Assembly: GCA_019671135.1 (NCBI GenBank)
Contig: JAHRHY010000013.1
Location: forward strand, 682,001 to 746,000
Length of the DNA stretch: 64,000 nt
Direction of reading: 5' to 3'
DNA from: Linnemannia hyalina
Lineage: Eukaryota; Mortierellomycota; Mortierellomycetes; Mortierellales; Mortierellaceae
Under the pieces are notes generated by a model that saw nothing but the letters and a program-made list of their open reading frames with translations, had not been told where the DNA came from and searched no databases. The translations under genes were made by a program, and so were the position numbers. Within the stretch, counting starts at the first letter, position 1. Every line of letters begins with the position of its first letter. Positions 1 through 9,274 of the stretch are shown here, in pieces.

Positions 1-2
1 TG

Positions 3-1445
3 CATTTGAACCCGAACCTGGTCCAGGTCAGCATTTTCGGGATACCGGCAAACAACACCGGGGCGCTGTATGTCTTGGCGAAGACTATCTCCAAACTGAA
101 CAGACTGGAGAAATTGGTTCTGGGTCTCATAGGGAACAGGTTTTTGTGGACTCTGCTGACTTACTCATTCTTCCTTGCCTGCCCGCGCTCGATTCAGGCA
201 CTGGCGGTTGAGGTTGAGGTTGAGGGATCGAATGGCGACGATTACGGCGAGGATGATTCGGAGTGCCCCAGCACCGCCTTACAAAAGATTATCTCTTGGG
301 GTGTCGACCACAAAAGAGGACGGAAACTGGACAACTTGACGTCTCTGGCGCTCCAAGAATTGGCGTACCTGACGACGGAGGAAGTCTGCGAGGTCTTTAG
401 AGACTGCCCGAATCTGCAACATCTTATGCTGCCGTTTATGGGCACGAAGTTCGACCCTCTGAAGTCGACGGTCGACATTGTCTCGGTCGGACGCACAATT
501 GGCAAGGGTTGTCCTAAGCTCACGGAGATGAACTGCAAAGGCTTCGTGGATGATCGCCAGGAGATGCTGGTGCTCGAGATCATGGAGTCGATGGTGGCGG
601 CGCCTGCGTTGGAGAAGTTTGTGGCAGTAGGGTATTTTAAGATCTCGAGCAGATTATCGGCGGCGTTCAGGAGACATACGGCGGCGTTGTCTTGGGTGCA
701 GTTTGATTCCAACAAGGAGATGGACACCCCGTTTATTCAGCTCGTGTTGTTTGAGTGCCCCAACCTAGAAAGGTTTATTCTTGGAGGCGGCGGTGCTTGG
801 AGGACGGATGGGCCCGTGTTGACGGTTTCAGAGGTCGTTGAGAGAAAGTGGGCGAGCTCGCGGATCAAGGAACTCAACCTCCGGATTTCGCTCGGCGACC
901 TTGTTCGCTCTGTTCCTGCATTGTCGTCTACTGATGCTCATGCTACTGCTGAGGCTGCCTATTCTGCTGCTGGTTTCAGGGAGGATGACAAATCTCCAGA
1001 GCCCTATTACCTTCGTCCTACACCTATTCTTTTTACGGATCAAGAACAAAGACAGATGGCAGTCCTCGAAAAGTTCTACAAACAACTGGGCGTACAGACA
1101 GAGCTGGAAGTCTTGGAACTGTGGAGGATCGAGCATAACTCATTGGGATATCTGACGTTCCCTGCACTGCAGTCCCTGGGCGACCCCGTTGCTGGTCGAC
1201 CGGGGTTCTTGGACTTGTGGGGCGGGTTGAAGAATTTGAGGTCGTTGCGTGGGTCTTTTAGTTCCTACTCGGATGAGAATAGGGTTGTTGTTGGGATGAG
1301 GGAGGTTCAGTGGATTGCGGACGCTTGGCCAAAGTTGGAGGAGGCGGATTTCTGCCCTGAGGACCCCTTTGTTGAAGGGGAGTTCTTGCCGCACATGAAG
1401 TGGTTGAAGGAGATCAGGCCTGAGATTGATCTTTCTCCTTTTTAG
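3..1445 (+). CDS. F-box/LRR (RNI-like) protein, 5' end outside the window
   Basis: The reading frame is already open at the first base (a His codon precedes the apparent TTG start at 6), so this is the C-terminal part, about 480 residues, of a longer protein. It shows degenerate leucine-rich repeats with recurring CPNL / CPKLTE / CPNLER units about 25-30 residues apart. It ends in a module shared with the genes at 5781, 21909, 40812 and 43606: a Phe-Pro-Ala-Leu-x-Ser-Leu-Gly-Asp-Pro stretch, GRPGFLD, GGLKNLRSLRG, an EVQWI..AWPKLEEADF block, then an MKWLKEIRPEIDLS tail. The F-box expected at the N-terminus lies upstream of the window. F-box/LRR proteins are substrate adaptors of SCF ubiquitin ligases; that role here is inferred from family only. 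It converges on the minus-strand gene ending at 1556, leaving 110 bp between them. Confidence 0.85.
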   Translation, partial: HLNPNLVQVSIFGIPANNTGALYVLAKTISKLNRLEKLVLGLIGNRFLWTLLTYSFFLACPRSIQALAVEVEVEGSNGDDYGEDDSECPSTALQKIISWGVDHKRGRKLDNLTSLALQELAYLTTEEVCEVFRDCPNLQHLMLPFMGTKFDPLKSTVDIVSVGRTIGKGCPKLTEMNCKGFVDDRQEMLVLEIMESMVAAPALEKFVAVGYFKISSRLSAAFRRHTAALSWVQFDSNKEMDTPFIQLVLFECPNLERFILGGGGAWRTDGPVLTVSEVVERKWASSRIKELNLRISLGDLVRSVPALSSTDAHATAEAAYSAAGFREDDKSPEPYYLRPTPILFTDQEQRQMAVLEKFYKQLGVQTELEVLELWRIEHNSLGYLTFPALQSLGDPVAGRPGFLDLWGGLKNLRSLRGSFSSYSDENRVVVGMREVQWIADAWPKLEEADFCPEDPFVEGEFLPHMKWLKEIRPEIDLSPF

Positions 1446-1555
1446 GCGACTGTGTGTCTTTGTTTGCTACTTTTTTTTTTAGTTTGCATTTTGCGGATCA
1501 TATTAAAAAAGATGTCTATTATTAATTAGCTTCATATCAAAAAGAATGAAATAAC

Positions 1556-3577
1556 CTAGAGCATAGGATCGGGGAACCGCGCGGGCCATTCTTGGTGAAG
1601 ACACATCCGGAAGGCAAGCCAGCCCACCACCTGCTCCTCGCTCACAGGCTTATCGTCGTCGTCCTCCTCCTGTCGCTGTTGCTGAGGTGCTTGTGATCGC
1701 GACGGCCTCGAAAAAGCACCGTCGTTCTTTGTCCGGATCGCCCTCAACTCTGGCCACCACTGCCGGAACCACTGAGCCTCCTTCCTCGTCATCTTGTTCT
1801 CCCACCCAGAAACCGTCAACTCCTTCATTCTCCTCAGCCCTTGCAATGCCTCCAATCCGGCCTCCAGCGTCCACGGTAACCCACGCGGCACCTCATGCAA
1901 GAAATGTTCGATCTCGTATCCACCCGACAAATCCAAAACCTCCAACTCTGTGAGCTTGCCTAGCTGAAGGAACAAAGCCTCTTGAACCTGAAGGAAGCGG
2001 TTCGAGTCTGCAGGGAGGGCATCCCAGAGTGGGAATCCAAAGAAGAGATTGTCGGATTCCCAAAGCCCTGAATCCGGTCGGGCGAGACAGATGAGCAGTT
2101 GGAGTTTCTGGAGTTTAAGACATGCCCAAGGTTTGGGAGAATGGAAGACATCTTCTCCCCAGAGAACGCCTGCGGGGCCTTTGAAGTCGAGGAGGGCGGG
2201 GAGATGGCAGAGCAGGGACTGGAGATCGGTGCTCTTGATGCGTTCACTTTCTGAGAGGTCCAGGTGTGTCAGTTGCTGGCATAAATTGGGATACGCGGTC
2301 AGGTCCGCGACAAAGGTTGGTTGGAGGGTCAATTTGAGGAGTTCGAGCGACCGGAAGGGAGTTTTGGTGGATGATAGGAGGTTGTGTGAGAAGGCTTCTG
2401 GCATGAGACTTCCTTGATCGTGTTTGAACCCTGTAAGCAGGGGACAGTTCCATTCGACGACGTGAGGGGTGAGCAGGGCATGTGGCGAACCCTCGATTCG
2501 GGCTCTGCTGATTTCAATGAGAAAGGAAGGGGGGAAAGCACAGTCAACGAGTTCTAGGTGTTGGAGGTGTGGGCCGTGGATTTTGAAGATTCCTGGGGCG
2601 AGGAACTGTGGGCGGTCAAGGGTCAGGGATTGTATGTTGGCTAGGTAGAGGGTTGGCTGGATTTGAGTTGGCTGCAGGAGAGTCGGTGACGATGTTGTTG
2701 GTGATGTTGGGGCAATCGAGACTGTGGATATCTCCTGCTCCGGTTCCAAGTCAGGCCACATCGCCGTGGACACTAGATGCAAAGACATCAAACATAGCCG
2801 TCGAAGCTCGGGGCAGTTCTCAATGATCCTGTTGATCTCCGCACAAGTAGCCGTGAAAGAATCCAGTGCCAGATCGACCAGACAATGAGGTGATTGCTTC
2901 GACAGCAAGTGCCGTCCAATCCGTTCCATATGCACGTTCGAGTCGCCGATCCAATGGAAACTTCGGAGGTTGGGGTGATACTCTAGCAAGGCCAGGATCC
3001 GGTTACTGGATTTGACGAACCAAGTCTGATTCTGCTGATTGTATCGAAATGCAACTGTAGTTCTGAACCGTGCTGGTGGGGCAGCTCCCAAAGAGTCGTT
3101 ATCATCATGCCCATAGTCATCATCGTCGTCCCCTTCTCGAGTCCAATAACAGAGTCCCTGAACGATCGGGCTGAGCTTGACGGTGAGGTGTAACAAGTTC
3201 GGACAGTACTGGATCGGATCGAGGTTATAGTCCGAAGACCTTAGCACACTCTTGGATCCCTGACCACCCCCAGCACCCATCCCACTATATTTCCCCCGAA
3301 TGATATTCGGGTTAACCTTCTGCATGACCGAAGGTTCCTCCAGAACAAGAGACTGGGTATGAATCCCATAAGCGCGCCACTGGGTATGACTGAGGATAGG
3401 TTGGAAGGTGCGGTGGCCGAGGACAAGGTCACGGTAGAGGAGTCGTCGAAAGTCTGCTCGCCAGTCCTTGCAGACGTTCATGCAAGCGATGAGGTCTCGC
3501 TTGCTGTTGTTGGTGTTAGAGATGAGGAAGAGGCCGATGTGGGTCCTGATCTCTGAGAGCGAGAGGGCTTCTTGCAT
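1556..3577 (-). CDS. F-box/LRR-like protein
   Basis: A single-exon gene of 673 residues. I chose the internal Met at 3577 (MQEALSLSEIRTHIG) because the 22 upstream residues are Gln/Thr-rich and unlike paralogues, while the F-box-like helices (SLSEIRTHIGLFL...ACMNVCKDWRADFRRLLYRDLVL) start immediately after it; the frame is open up to 3643. The middle carries RNI-like repeats (CPNLLHL, NCPELRRLCL, LQHLELVDCAF, LPALLDF), and the C-terminal third has LGKLTELEVLDLSGG and a QWFRQWWPELRAI block typical of the family end. A poly-acidic stretch lies near residue 160 and an Arg/Gln-rich, Glu/Asp-rich stretch near the C-terminus. It is in the same orientation as the 3760-4884 gene. Presumed role: substrate receptor of an SCF ubiquitin ligase, by family resemblance only. 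Confidence 0.82.
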   Translation of the reverse strand: MQEALSLSEIRTHIGLFLISNTNNSKRDLIACMNVCKDWRADFRRLLYRDLVLGHRTFQPILSHTQWRAYGIHTQSLVLEEPSVMQKVNPNIIRGKYSGMGAGGGQGSKSVLRSSDYNLDPIQYCPNLLHLTVKLSPIVQGLCYWTREGDDDDDYGHDDNDSLGAAPPARFRTTVAFRYNQQNQTWFVKSSNRILALLEYHPNLRSFHWIGDSNVHMERIGRHLLSKQSPHCLVDLALDSFTATCAEINRIIENCPELRRLCLMSLHLVSTAMWPDLEPEQEISTVSIAPTSPTTSSPTLLQPTQIQPTLYLANIQSLTLDRPQFLAPGIFKIHGPHLQHLELVDCAFPPSFLIEISRARIEGSPHALLTPHVVEWNCPLLTGFKHDQGSLMPEAFSHNLLSSTKTPFRSLELLKLTLQPTFVADLTAYPNLCQQLTHLDLSESERIKSTDLQSLLCHLPALLDFKGPAGVLWGEDVFHSPKPWACLKLQKLQLLICLARPDSGLWESDNLFFGFPLWDALPADSNRFLQVQEALFLQLGKLTELEVLDLSGGYEIEHFLHEVPRGLPWTLEAGLEALQGLRRMKELTVSGWENKMTRKEAQWFRQWWPELRAIRTKNDGAFSRPSRSQAPQQQRQEEDDDDKPVSEEQVVGWLAFRMCLHQEWPARFPDPML

Positions 3578-3759
3578 CTGTTTGTTGGTGCTTTTCTGGC
3601 TGGTGACGATGGTTTGTGGGTGTTGCTGAATGAAAAGTAACAAGAAAAAGAAGAAAGGGAAAGAGAAAGCGTACTTTTTTTATTTGAGTGTTAGAAAACT
3701 GCGGGATGCGCTATCGAATCATATACATAACCTTACTTTGCTGCTGGAGGAGGAGGGGT

Positions 3760-4884
3760 TCAACTAATGGTGCAGCTCTGTGCAGAAGATGCCCATGACC
3801 TCGGGTGATACCCATTCAACTTCTCCAGCTGAGGCATCTGTCCCAAAAACTCCCTCCTCTCCGCAAACGACAACGTCCACATCGAATCCATATCCACTGT
3901 CAGCTCCCGTATCGTCCCTTCAGACCGTTCAACGAGACACGTCAGAGTCTCCCTCAAATCACTCATCTTCCGCAGCTCAACCTTGCGAAGCTGATTGACA
4001 TTCCACTGCCCAATAACCCTGTTCGCCACCGCACCCTCCAGGTCCTCACAATACAACGACTCCAGTTTCGGCAACCCCCACGAAGGCCCCACCAGCGTAT
4101 GGTGCAAAAAGAACCGCAACCTCAACTCCCTAACCTCGGGGCCAACGAAAAGAACATGCCCATGTCGACACGCCACCCTCGCCATCGTCAACTTCCTGAC
4201 CTGCTTCAACTCCAGCTCCACCTGCAGCCCACCTGGGGGTATCAATTGGTACCCCTCTATCTCCAACTCCTCCATCCTTGGACAATGCTCAATCAACGCA
4301 TTAATCATATACGCATCACAGGTCGCCTCAAACAGCGTCAACCTCACAATCGAATACGAATACACATTGTCCAATTCCCTGTTCAGAATCTGCCGATGCT
4401 GCAAACTCATTGGTGCCCAATTAATCCTCAGCTCCTCCAGTCCCAGGTTCTGTCGAACAAGTTGCTGCATCTGCGCGCCCACTTCCCGAATCGCAGGGTG
4501 TCGTCCATGATCATCATCGAACCGTCTCGAGTCCACACACAAATCCAGTACCTTCAAGTTTCGACAATGAAGAAACTTCCAGCCGTTGATAAAGACTTGT
4601 GTGTCTTCAAGGACGAGGCGTCGGATAAGGTGTTCGTTCTGTTGGATGAGCCAGAGGGGGAAATCTTCTCGTGTGCTGCGTTCGAGGGTTACAGAGGCCC
4701 AGGTGAGGACGTAGCGAAAGGAAGAAAGGAATGCGCGGTTGACTTGACAGCAGGCTAGTAAGGAGGCGCGATCGAGGTAAGGGGCGATGAGGAGGCGGAT
4801 CTCTGGCAGGTCGAGTGGGTTTCTCAATGCTGTTGCTCTTGTTGCTGTCGAGGTTGTGTCTGTTGTTGTGAATGGCCAAGTCAT
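3760..4884 (-). CDS. Short F-box/LRR-like protein
   Basis: A single-exon gene of 374 residues if started at the Met codon at 4884 (MTWPFTTTDTTS). A longer frame opens at 4989, but that extension is hydrophobic and unlike paralogues. After a Thr-rich leader comes an F-box-like segment (NPLDLPEIRLLIAPYLD..SLLACCQVNRAFLSSFRYVLTWASVTL) and then RNI-type repeats (CRNLKVLDLCVD, LGLEELRINW, CPRMEELEIEGY, LPKLESLYCEDLEG, QLRKVELRKM). It is roughly half the length of its neighbours and lacks the conserved C-terminal module of both large lineages, so it may be a truncated or divergent member. Its nearest resemblance is to the 1556-3577 gene. The protein ends at a stop complementary to 3760-3762 with no sign of frame disruption. 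Confidence 0.75.
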   Translation of the reverse strand: MTWPFTTTDTTSTATRATALRNPLDLPEIRLLIAPYLDRASLLACCQVNRAFLSSFRYVLTWASVTLERSTREDFPLWLIQQNEHLIRRLVLEDTQVFINGWKFLHCRNLKVLDLCVDSRRFDDDHGRHPAIREVGAQMQQLVRQNLGLEELRINWAPMSLQHRQILNRELDNVYSYSIVRLTLFEATCDAYMINALIEHCPRMEELEIEGYQLIPPGGLQVELELKQVRKLTMARVACRHGHVLFVGPEVRELRLRFFLHHTLVGPSWGLPKLESLYCEDLEGAVANRVIGQWNVNQLRKVELRKMSDLRETLTCLVERSEGTIRELTVDMDSMWTLSFAERREFLGQMPQLEKLNGYHPRSWASSAQSCTIS

Positions 4885-5780
4885 CCTTGTGAGCTGTAAC
4901 TGTCGTGGGAGGAGAATGGTAAGAAAAGGGTTGCCGAAAGAGTAGAAAGAGAGGTGGAGGACTCCTTTATGCCTTTTGTGGCCAAGCACGCCACAAGAAG
5001 TCGCATTGTATGAATACGCTCAACAAACAGAGAGGGCAACGTGGTCTGCCGAGAGAGGGAAGGGAGAGAGGGGGAGAGACAAAAGGGAAAGAAAATTAAG
5101 AAAGTGAAAGAAGGAAAGAAAGTAAGAAAGAAAGTAAGAAAGAAGGAAATGGAAGCCCAATTGCCTTTCCATCAACCAAAGAGAAGAAAGCAAACAAGGC
5201 TGTCTATCCACTTGTCTGGAACGGTCTATTTCGAGAACGAAACGCCGCTCCATCCTTTCTTCAATATCTTCCCACAAGAATGTGAAAATGCTTCATCTTT
5301 CTTTTTTTCTTCTTGACCTTCCTCACTTTCTAACTTCCTCTGCAAGATGCACACCCCTACGAATGCTTCCTTTACGCCCACTGCAGCGCAGTCATTGACC
5401 ATGGCAAACAAGGTTCTTTTATTATTAGACCTTTATTTTTTTGCTGTGATCCGTGGGGTAGGATTAATGTGAATGGTGTTCCGTGGGCAACCCTCTTTTC
5501 CTTTATTCGAAGGCAACGGCAATAACAACAATGGCCCTTTGGTGTCTATGCCTGGGTTCACACTGTTTTATGATCAGTGTTAGAGTTGGTGGCGCATCAG
5601 TGTCCAAGACTTAATAAAAAGGCCTCGATTTTCTTTTCTCTTGTCCCTCCTTTCTTCCCTCTTCTTTCTTTCTCTTTTGTTTTTTGCCATGTCTCGTTAC
5701 CCCTCCACCCGCCCACCCCCGCCCACCCAACCACACACATCTACCCCCTCCTCTTTCACAACAAAGACCACGTCTAACAA
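4885..5780. other. Intergenic region with purine-rich and pyrimidine-rich tracts
   Basis: No convincing gene. This is the divergent promoter region between the minus-strand gene starting at 4884 and the plus-strand gene starting at 5781. A nearly pure G/A tract lies at about 5044-5150 (GAAAG-type repeats). A long C/T-rich tract (about 5625-5775) directly precedes the start codon at 5781. Such C/T tracts precede several plus-strand genes here (5781, 12482, 15570, 18210, 55773) and probably mark promoters or 5' UTRs. Short frames inside are low complexity and are not called. Confidence 0.6.
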
Positions 5781-7595
5781 ATGACTGCATGCACCACCTT
5801 CTTCCATATCCCTGAGCTGGTGGCTTCCTTGGCCCCATTCCTGAACACAAAAGACATCGCCCACCTTGTCAAGACAAACCGCCTCCTCTCCCACGCCTGT
5901 GGCCCCCTCTTCTGGTCCGACCTCGACATCCACAACCCTGACGCTGCCCTTGCCCTTATACACTCTCCAAGTGCCCTCCAAGCCCTCACCGAGAACCTAG
6001 GCAACATTCGTTCCCTTGCTGCCGAGACCAATTTCATCGCGCATTATGTCATCGGTCTACTCTCATTCCTCGACAGTAATCCCCTTACAGAAGTCCTCAG
6101 GCCCAGTTGGTTGCCCTCCTTGACGACCAACAAGATCTGCCCCGCCAGCTTGTCCTTCCCTCCCCTGACGAACTTGACTCAACTCTACTGCTCCTTATCG
6201 ATTAACCTCCCTTGTGGCTCACAATGGTCTGCTGACCAACTCTCCCTCCAGCTCTGTTGGTTCGTCAGTCTTAACCCAGGACTCCAAGAACTCGCTGTGG
6301 ACGGTCTCCGATTGGGCGACGATCTTGTCCTACGAGTGATCGCACGCACCATCTCCCGCCTCCATCGACTCAAGCACCTCACCCTTGCCCCCGCCCACAA
6401 GGCTCATGTCGGACATTGCGTTGCCGAGATCCTCCTCTTCAATTGCCCCAAGTCGATCGAGTCTTTTATCTTGGACTCTGAGATTGTCAGTGGACCTACG
6501 CTTCCCGGTCGGATGCCCAACGACTTGGATCGGGATGAGGGTCCAGTTGTGGTTCGGAAGGCACCGTTGGTCAATTTGAAGGATCTCAGACTGCCTGAGC
6601 ATTATGCTGGATTTCGTGCACAGGATCTTTGTTCGATCATGGAACAGTGTCCTGTTATTGAGTCCTGGGTCGTCCCGTGTGTTGATAATGAGGAGGCAGG
6701 TCAAGAACTGTCGGATACACTTCAGAGGCACTGCCCCAAGATCCGAGAGCTCACCGTCCGCGCCCCAGGAAAGGAACAGCATGGACCGACAGTCATCAGC
6801 ATCATGGAGAAGATGCCCAGTCAGCAACTCGAGGTCTTTTCCTTCAAGAGTTACCGCGAGTTCTTGCCCGATCGGATGATGATATCTCTGCAGCGTCATT
6901 CGGAGAGTCTTCGAGTGATTCGGTTCGATAATTGTTGCAGGATTGGGCGACAAACGATCATGAAGATCTTGACGGGGTGCAAAGCTCTGGAGGAGTTTGT
7001 GATTGACGGGCTGACCCATTTTCCGAGCAGGGTCGATCTTAGTCTGGAAGATGCGGTCGAGTTCAAGTGGGTGTCGACCAGGCTGCGACGCTTACAGCTT
7101 GTGATGACCTTTGGCGACTTTGAGGAAGGTGGTATGAACTCTGAAGGCTCATGGTCATGGTCGGAGAACGATCTGGATCGCTGGTCCCTAGTCGAGAAAT
7201 TCGCTCTGCAGATTGGGTCCTTGCGAGACCTGGAGGTGTTGGATATCAGAGCCCTGAATGTCGCGACAGGAAGTGCAGTCTCGAGGTACCACCAAGTCCC
7301 CGTCCCTGGTCTGGTGACGTTAGAGGACAGGAGCAAGAATAGGTTTGGATTCCTGGACCAGTTGAAGGATTTGCATAAACTGAGGGAACTGGGAGGATCT
7401 TTCAGGATGAGCGCCATGACAGCTGTGACAGGGACGATGGGAGCAAGGGAAGTTGCGTGGTTGAGCGAGAATTGGTCGTCTCTGAGGGCTGCCGAGTTTA
7501 TGCCCCCTAACCATGAGTTGAACATGATACCTGTCCCGGAGTGTTTACACGAGCTGCAGATCAACCGCCCCGACTTGCGCATCAGTCTGCAATAA
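5781..7595 (+). CDS. F-box/LRR protein
   Basis: A single-exon gene of 604 residues. The first ATG is followed at once by an F-box (FFHIPELVASLAPFLNTKD, then LVKTNRLLSHACGPLFWSDLDIHN), so the start is well placed. RNI-like repeats follow (LNPGLQELAVDGLRL, LHRLKHLTLAP, CPKSIESFIL, CPKIRELTVRA, GCKALEEFVIDGL). The C-terminal module is the lineage A form: LVEKFALQIGSLRDLEVLDI, VPVPGLVTLEDR, RFGFLDQLKDLHKLRELGGS, TMGAREVAWLSENWSSLRAAEF, ending in a HELQINRPDLRISL tail. A C/T-rich promoter tract precedes it and a palindromic element begins about 115 bp after its stop. Likely an SCF substrate adaptor by family; the target is unknown. Confidence 0.88.
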   Translation: MTACTTFFHIPELVASLAPFLNTKDIAHLVKTNRLLSHACGPLFWSDLDIHNPDAALALIHSPSALQALTENLGNIRSLAAETNFIAHYVIGLLSFLDSNPLTEVLRPSWLPSLTTNKICPASLSFPPLTNLTQLYCSLSINLPCGSQWSADQLSLQLCWFVSLNPGLQELAVDGLRLGDDLVLRVIARTISRLHRLKHLTLAPAHKAHVGHCVAEILLFNCPKSIESFILDSEIVSGPTLPGRMPNDLDRDEGPVVVRKAPLVNLKDLRLPEHYAGFRAQDLCSIMEQCPVIESWVVPCVDNEEAGQELSDTLQRHCPKIRELTVRAPGKEQHGPTVISIMEKMPSQQLEVFSFKSYREFLPDRMMISLQRHSESLRVIRFDNCCRIGRQTIMKILTGCKALEEFVIDGLTHFPSRVDLSLEDAVEFKWVSTRLRRLQLVMTFGDFEEGGMNSEGSWSWSENDLDRWSLVEKFALQIGSLRDLEVLDIRALNVATGSAVSRYHQVPVPGLVTLEDRSKNRFGFLDQLKDLHKLRELGGSFRMSAMTAVTGTMGAREVAWLSENWSSLRAAEFMPPNHELNMIPVPECLHELQINRPDLRISLQ

Positions 7596-7711
7596 GATGA
7601 TTTATTTACTTGTTGCCATCTAGCCTTTGACACAAATACACCAATTCTTCGCCCCCTCGACTCTTGATCCCCTGTTTGAACCTACAACGTTTTTTGATTT
7701 CTGATTATAAA

Positions 7712-8177
7712 AGTTCGAGCGAGCGGATTTTTTTCCTAGTCTTTTTGCTCGCTTGCTCCCTCGTTGCTAACATTTGCTCGGCTGCTCTCACCCATACGCG
7801 CCGGCGACCGGGCGGCATATCATACCCATAGCATATCGATACGTTTTCACTTTTAAGCAACAGCAAAATCCGAGCAAAACACGCAAGGTCCGAGCAAAGT
7901 ACGAAAACAATGAGGGGCGAACAAGACTGTTTTTGCTTGCTTAGGCGTAGTAAGTCACGTGTTGACATAATAATCTTTGCTCGATTTTCGCTCGGTGCTT
8001 GCTCGCTCGTGTTTTGCTCGGATTTTGCTGTTGCTTAAAAGTGAAAACATATCGATATGCTATGGGTATGATATGCCGCCCGGTCGCCGCGTATGGGTGA
8101 GAGCAGCCGAGCAAATGTTAGCAACGAGGGAGCAAGCGAGCAAAAAGACTAGGAGAAAAACCCCGCTCTCTCGAACT
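7712..8177. repeat. Large imperfect inverted repeat (fold-back / MITE-like element)
   Basis: Two arms of about 170 bp (7712-7883 and 8008-8177) are near-perfect reverse complements around a 124-bp centre. Both arms contain the same mirrored landmarks: an agttcgag outer end, a CTAGTCTTTTTGCTCGCTTG block, a CATATCGATA-type core and a CCGAGCAAAA inner end. The centre is rich in GCTCG / CGAGC heptamers and AGCAAA units. Each arm yields the same accidental peptide (containing SICYGYDMPPGRR) on opposite strands, which is a by-product of the symmetry and not a gene. I see no target-site duplication at the ends and no transposase. It could be a non-autonomous fold-back element or an inverted duplication; the RNA would form a very long hairpin. 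Confidence 0.85.
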
Positions 8178-9274
8178 GTTACTTTCCTTTTTTTCCCTTT
8201 CTCTCTTCTTCTCACTCAACACATTCCCTCAACGCATACCGACGACCTGCCAACGCTTCTTGGATATCCCAGAAGTTGGCAGAATCCTGATAATGCAATA
8301 TTGACACCAGCGTTTGGGTCGCGCGCTCTTCTGCTGTATCCGGGGCCCGACACCCCCAAGGTGACCACCATGCCGGCGCACCCACTCCGAAAAGGGCCAC
8401 CCATACCAAGTCAGGATTGCGGACACTTAGGTATGAGGAGGTGGGGGTTTTCGCTTCCTCTTGGCCTCCTCTTGTCACCCCTTGTCACTAAAGGGATACA
8501 AAGACAATGGAGTTTTTTCGATGAAGAAAAAAAAGTTTGCGCCACCAAAATTATGTGCAGGTGTTTCTGATTCTTGATTACTAGTCAATGGTGATCAGTT
8601 AAGGCGCAGGAGGAGGGATAATATGGGAAAACAGTGCGTGAAGGAATGGGAAGGCATGGGAAGAAGCAAACATAAACGCGTATCCCGGAGACACGAGGAA
8701 GAGTCAAAAAAATGAAAAAACAACGCGAACCCGGACCCCAACAAAAAGCATGAGAAAGGAAGGAAGAAGAAAAGACAATGCCGTATCCCATTGGGAATAA
8801 AAAGAACGAGATGAAGATGAGAAAAAGAGCGGGAAGAGAAGCAACGACACGACACGCGCCCTCTCTTTATTTTCACTGTTGCTTGGAAGGGATAGGGAAT
8901 CTTTATCTTACCAAGCGTCGCTGAACCAGCGAGTGGGGCCCAAACGGTAGAGGTGGATGCCGAGGAGGAAGGCCAAAGGAGAATGGAGAAGAAATGAAAT
9001 GAAAACAATAGCCTTTGACAGAGATTGGGGTTTACACGCCTAGCGAGTTTCTTTCCTCACAAACACAATCCATCTTTCTCAACATGCAGAAAACAGGACC
9101 TCCAAGTAAGGATGACAGGATAACATGTTCATGAAGGCACGTCAGTAGGATAGCAAGGAGCAATATATATGAAAAATGTGCTTTTATTACAATGACGGGA
9201 CAGTGGGAAAGAAGGTAGGACGAAGTGATTCATTTGTTTTAAAAGCATACTTTGTTCAGATGGTTTTTTGTCCA
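8178..9274. other. Intergenic region, no gene recognised
   Basis: Short frames on both strands (8212-8478, 8595-9008) are low complexity or overlap each other and show no family resemblance. From 8178 to about 8220 the sequence is C/T-rich. From about 8600 to 9010 the plus strand is purine-rich. The stretch ends in the 3' flank of the minus-strand F-box gene at 9275. I see no RNA gene here. Confidence 0.5.

Noticed and set aside
3805..4758. 317-aa plus-strand frame
   Set aside because: Antisense of the 3760-4884 F-box gene; Gln/His/Leu-rich composition typical of a shadow frame.
7705..8570. Two frames on opposite strands encoding almost the same peptide
   Set aside because: They are the two arms of the palindrome 7712-8177; the identity follows from symmetry and no family is recognisable.
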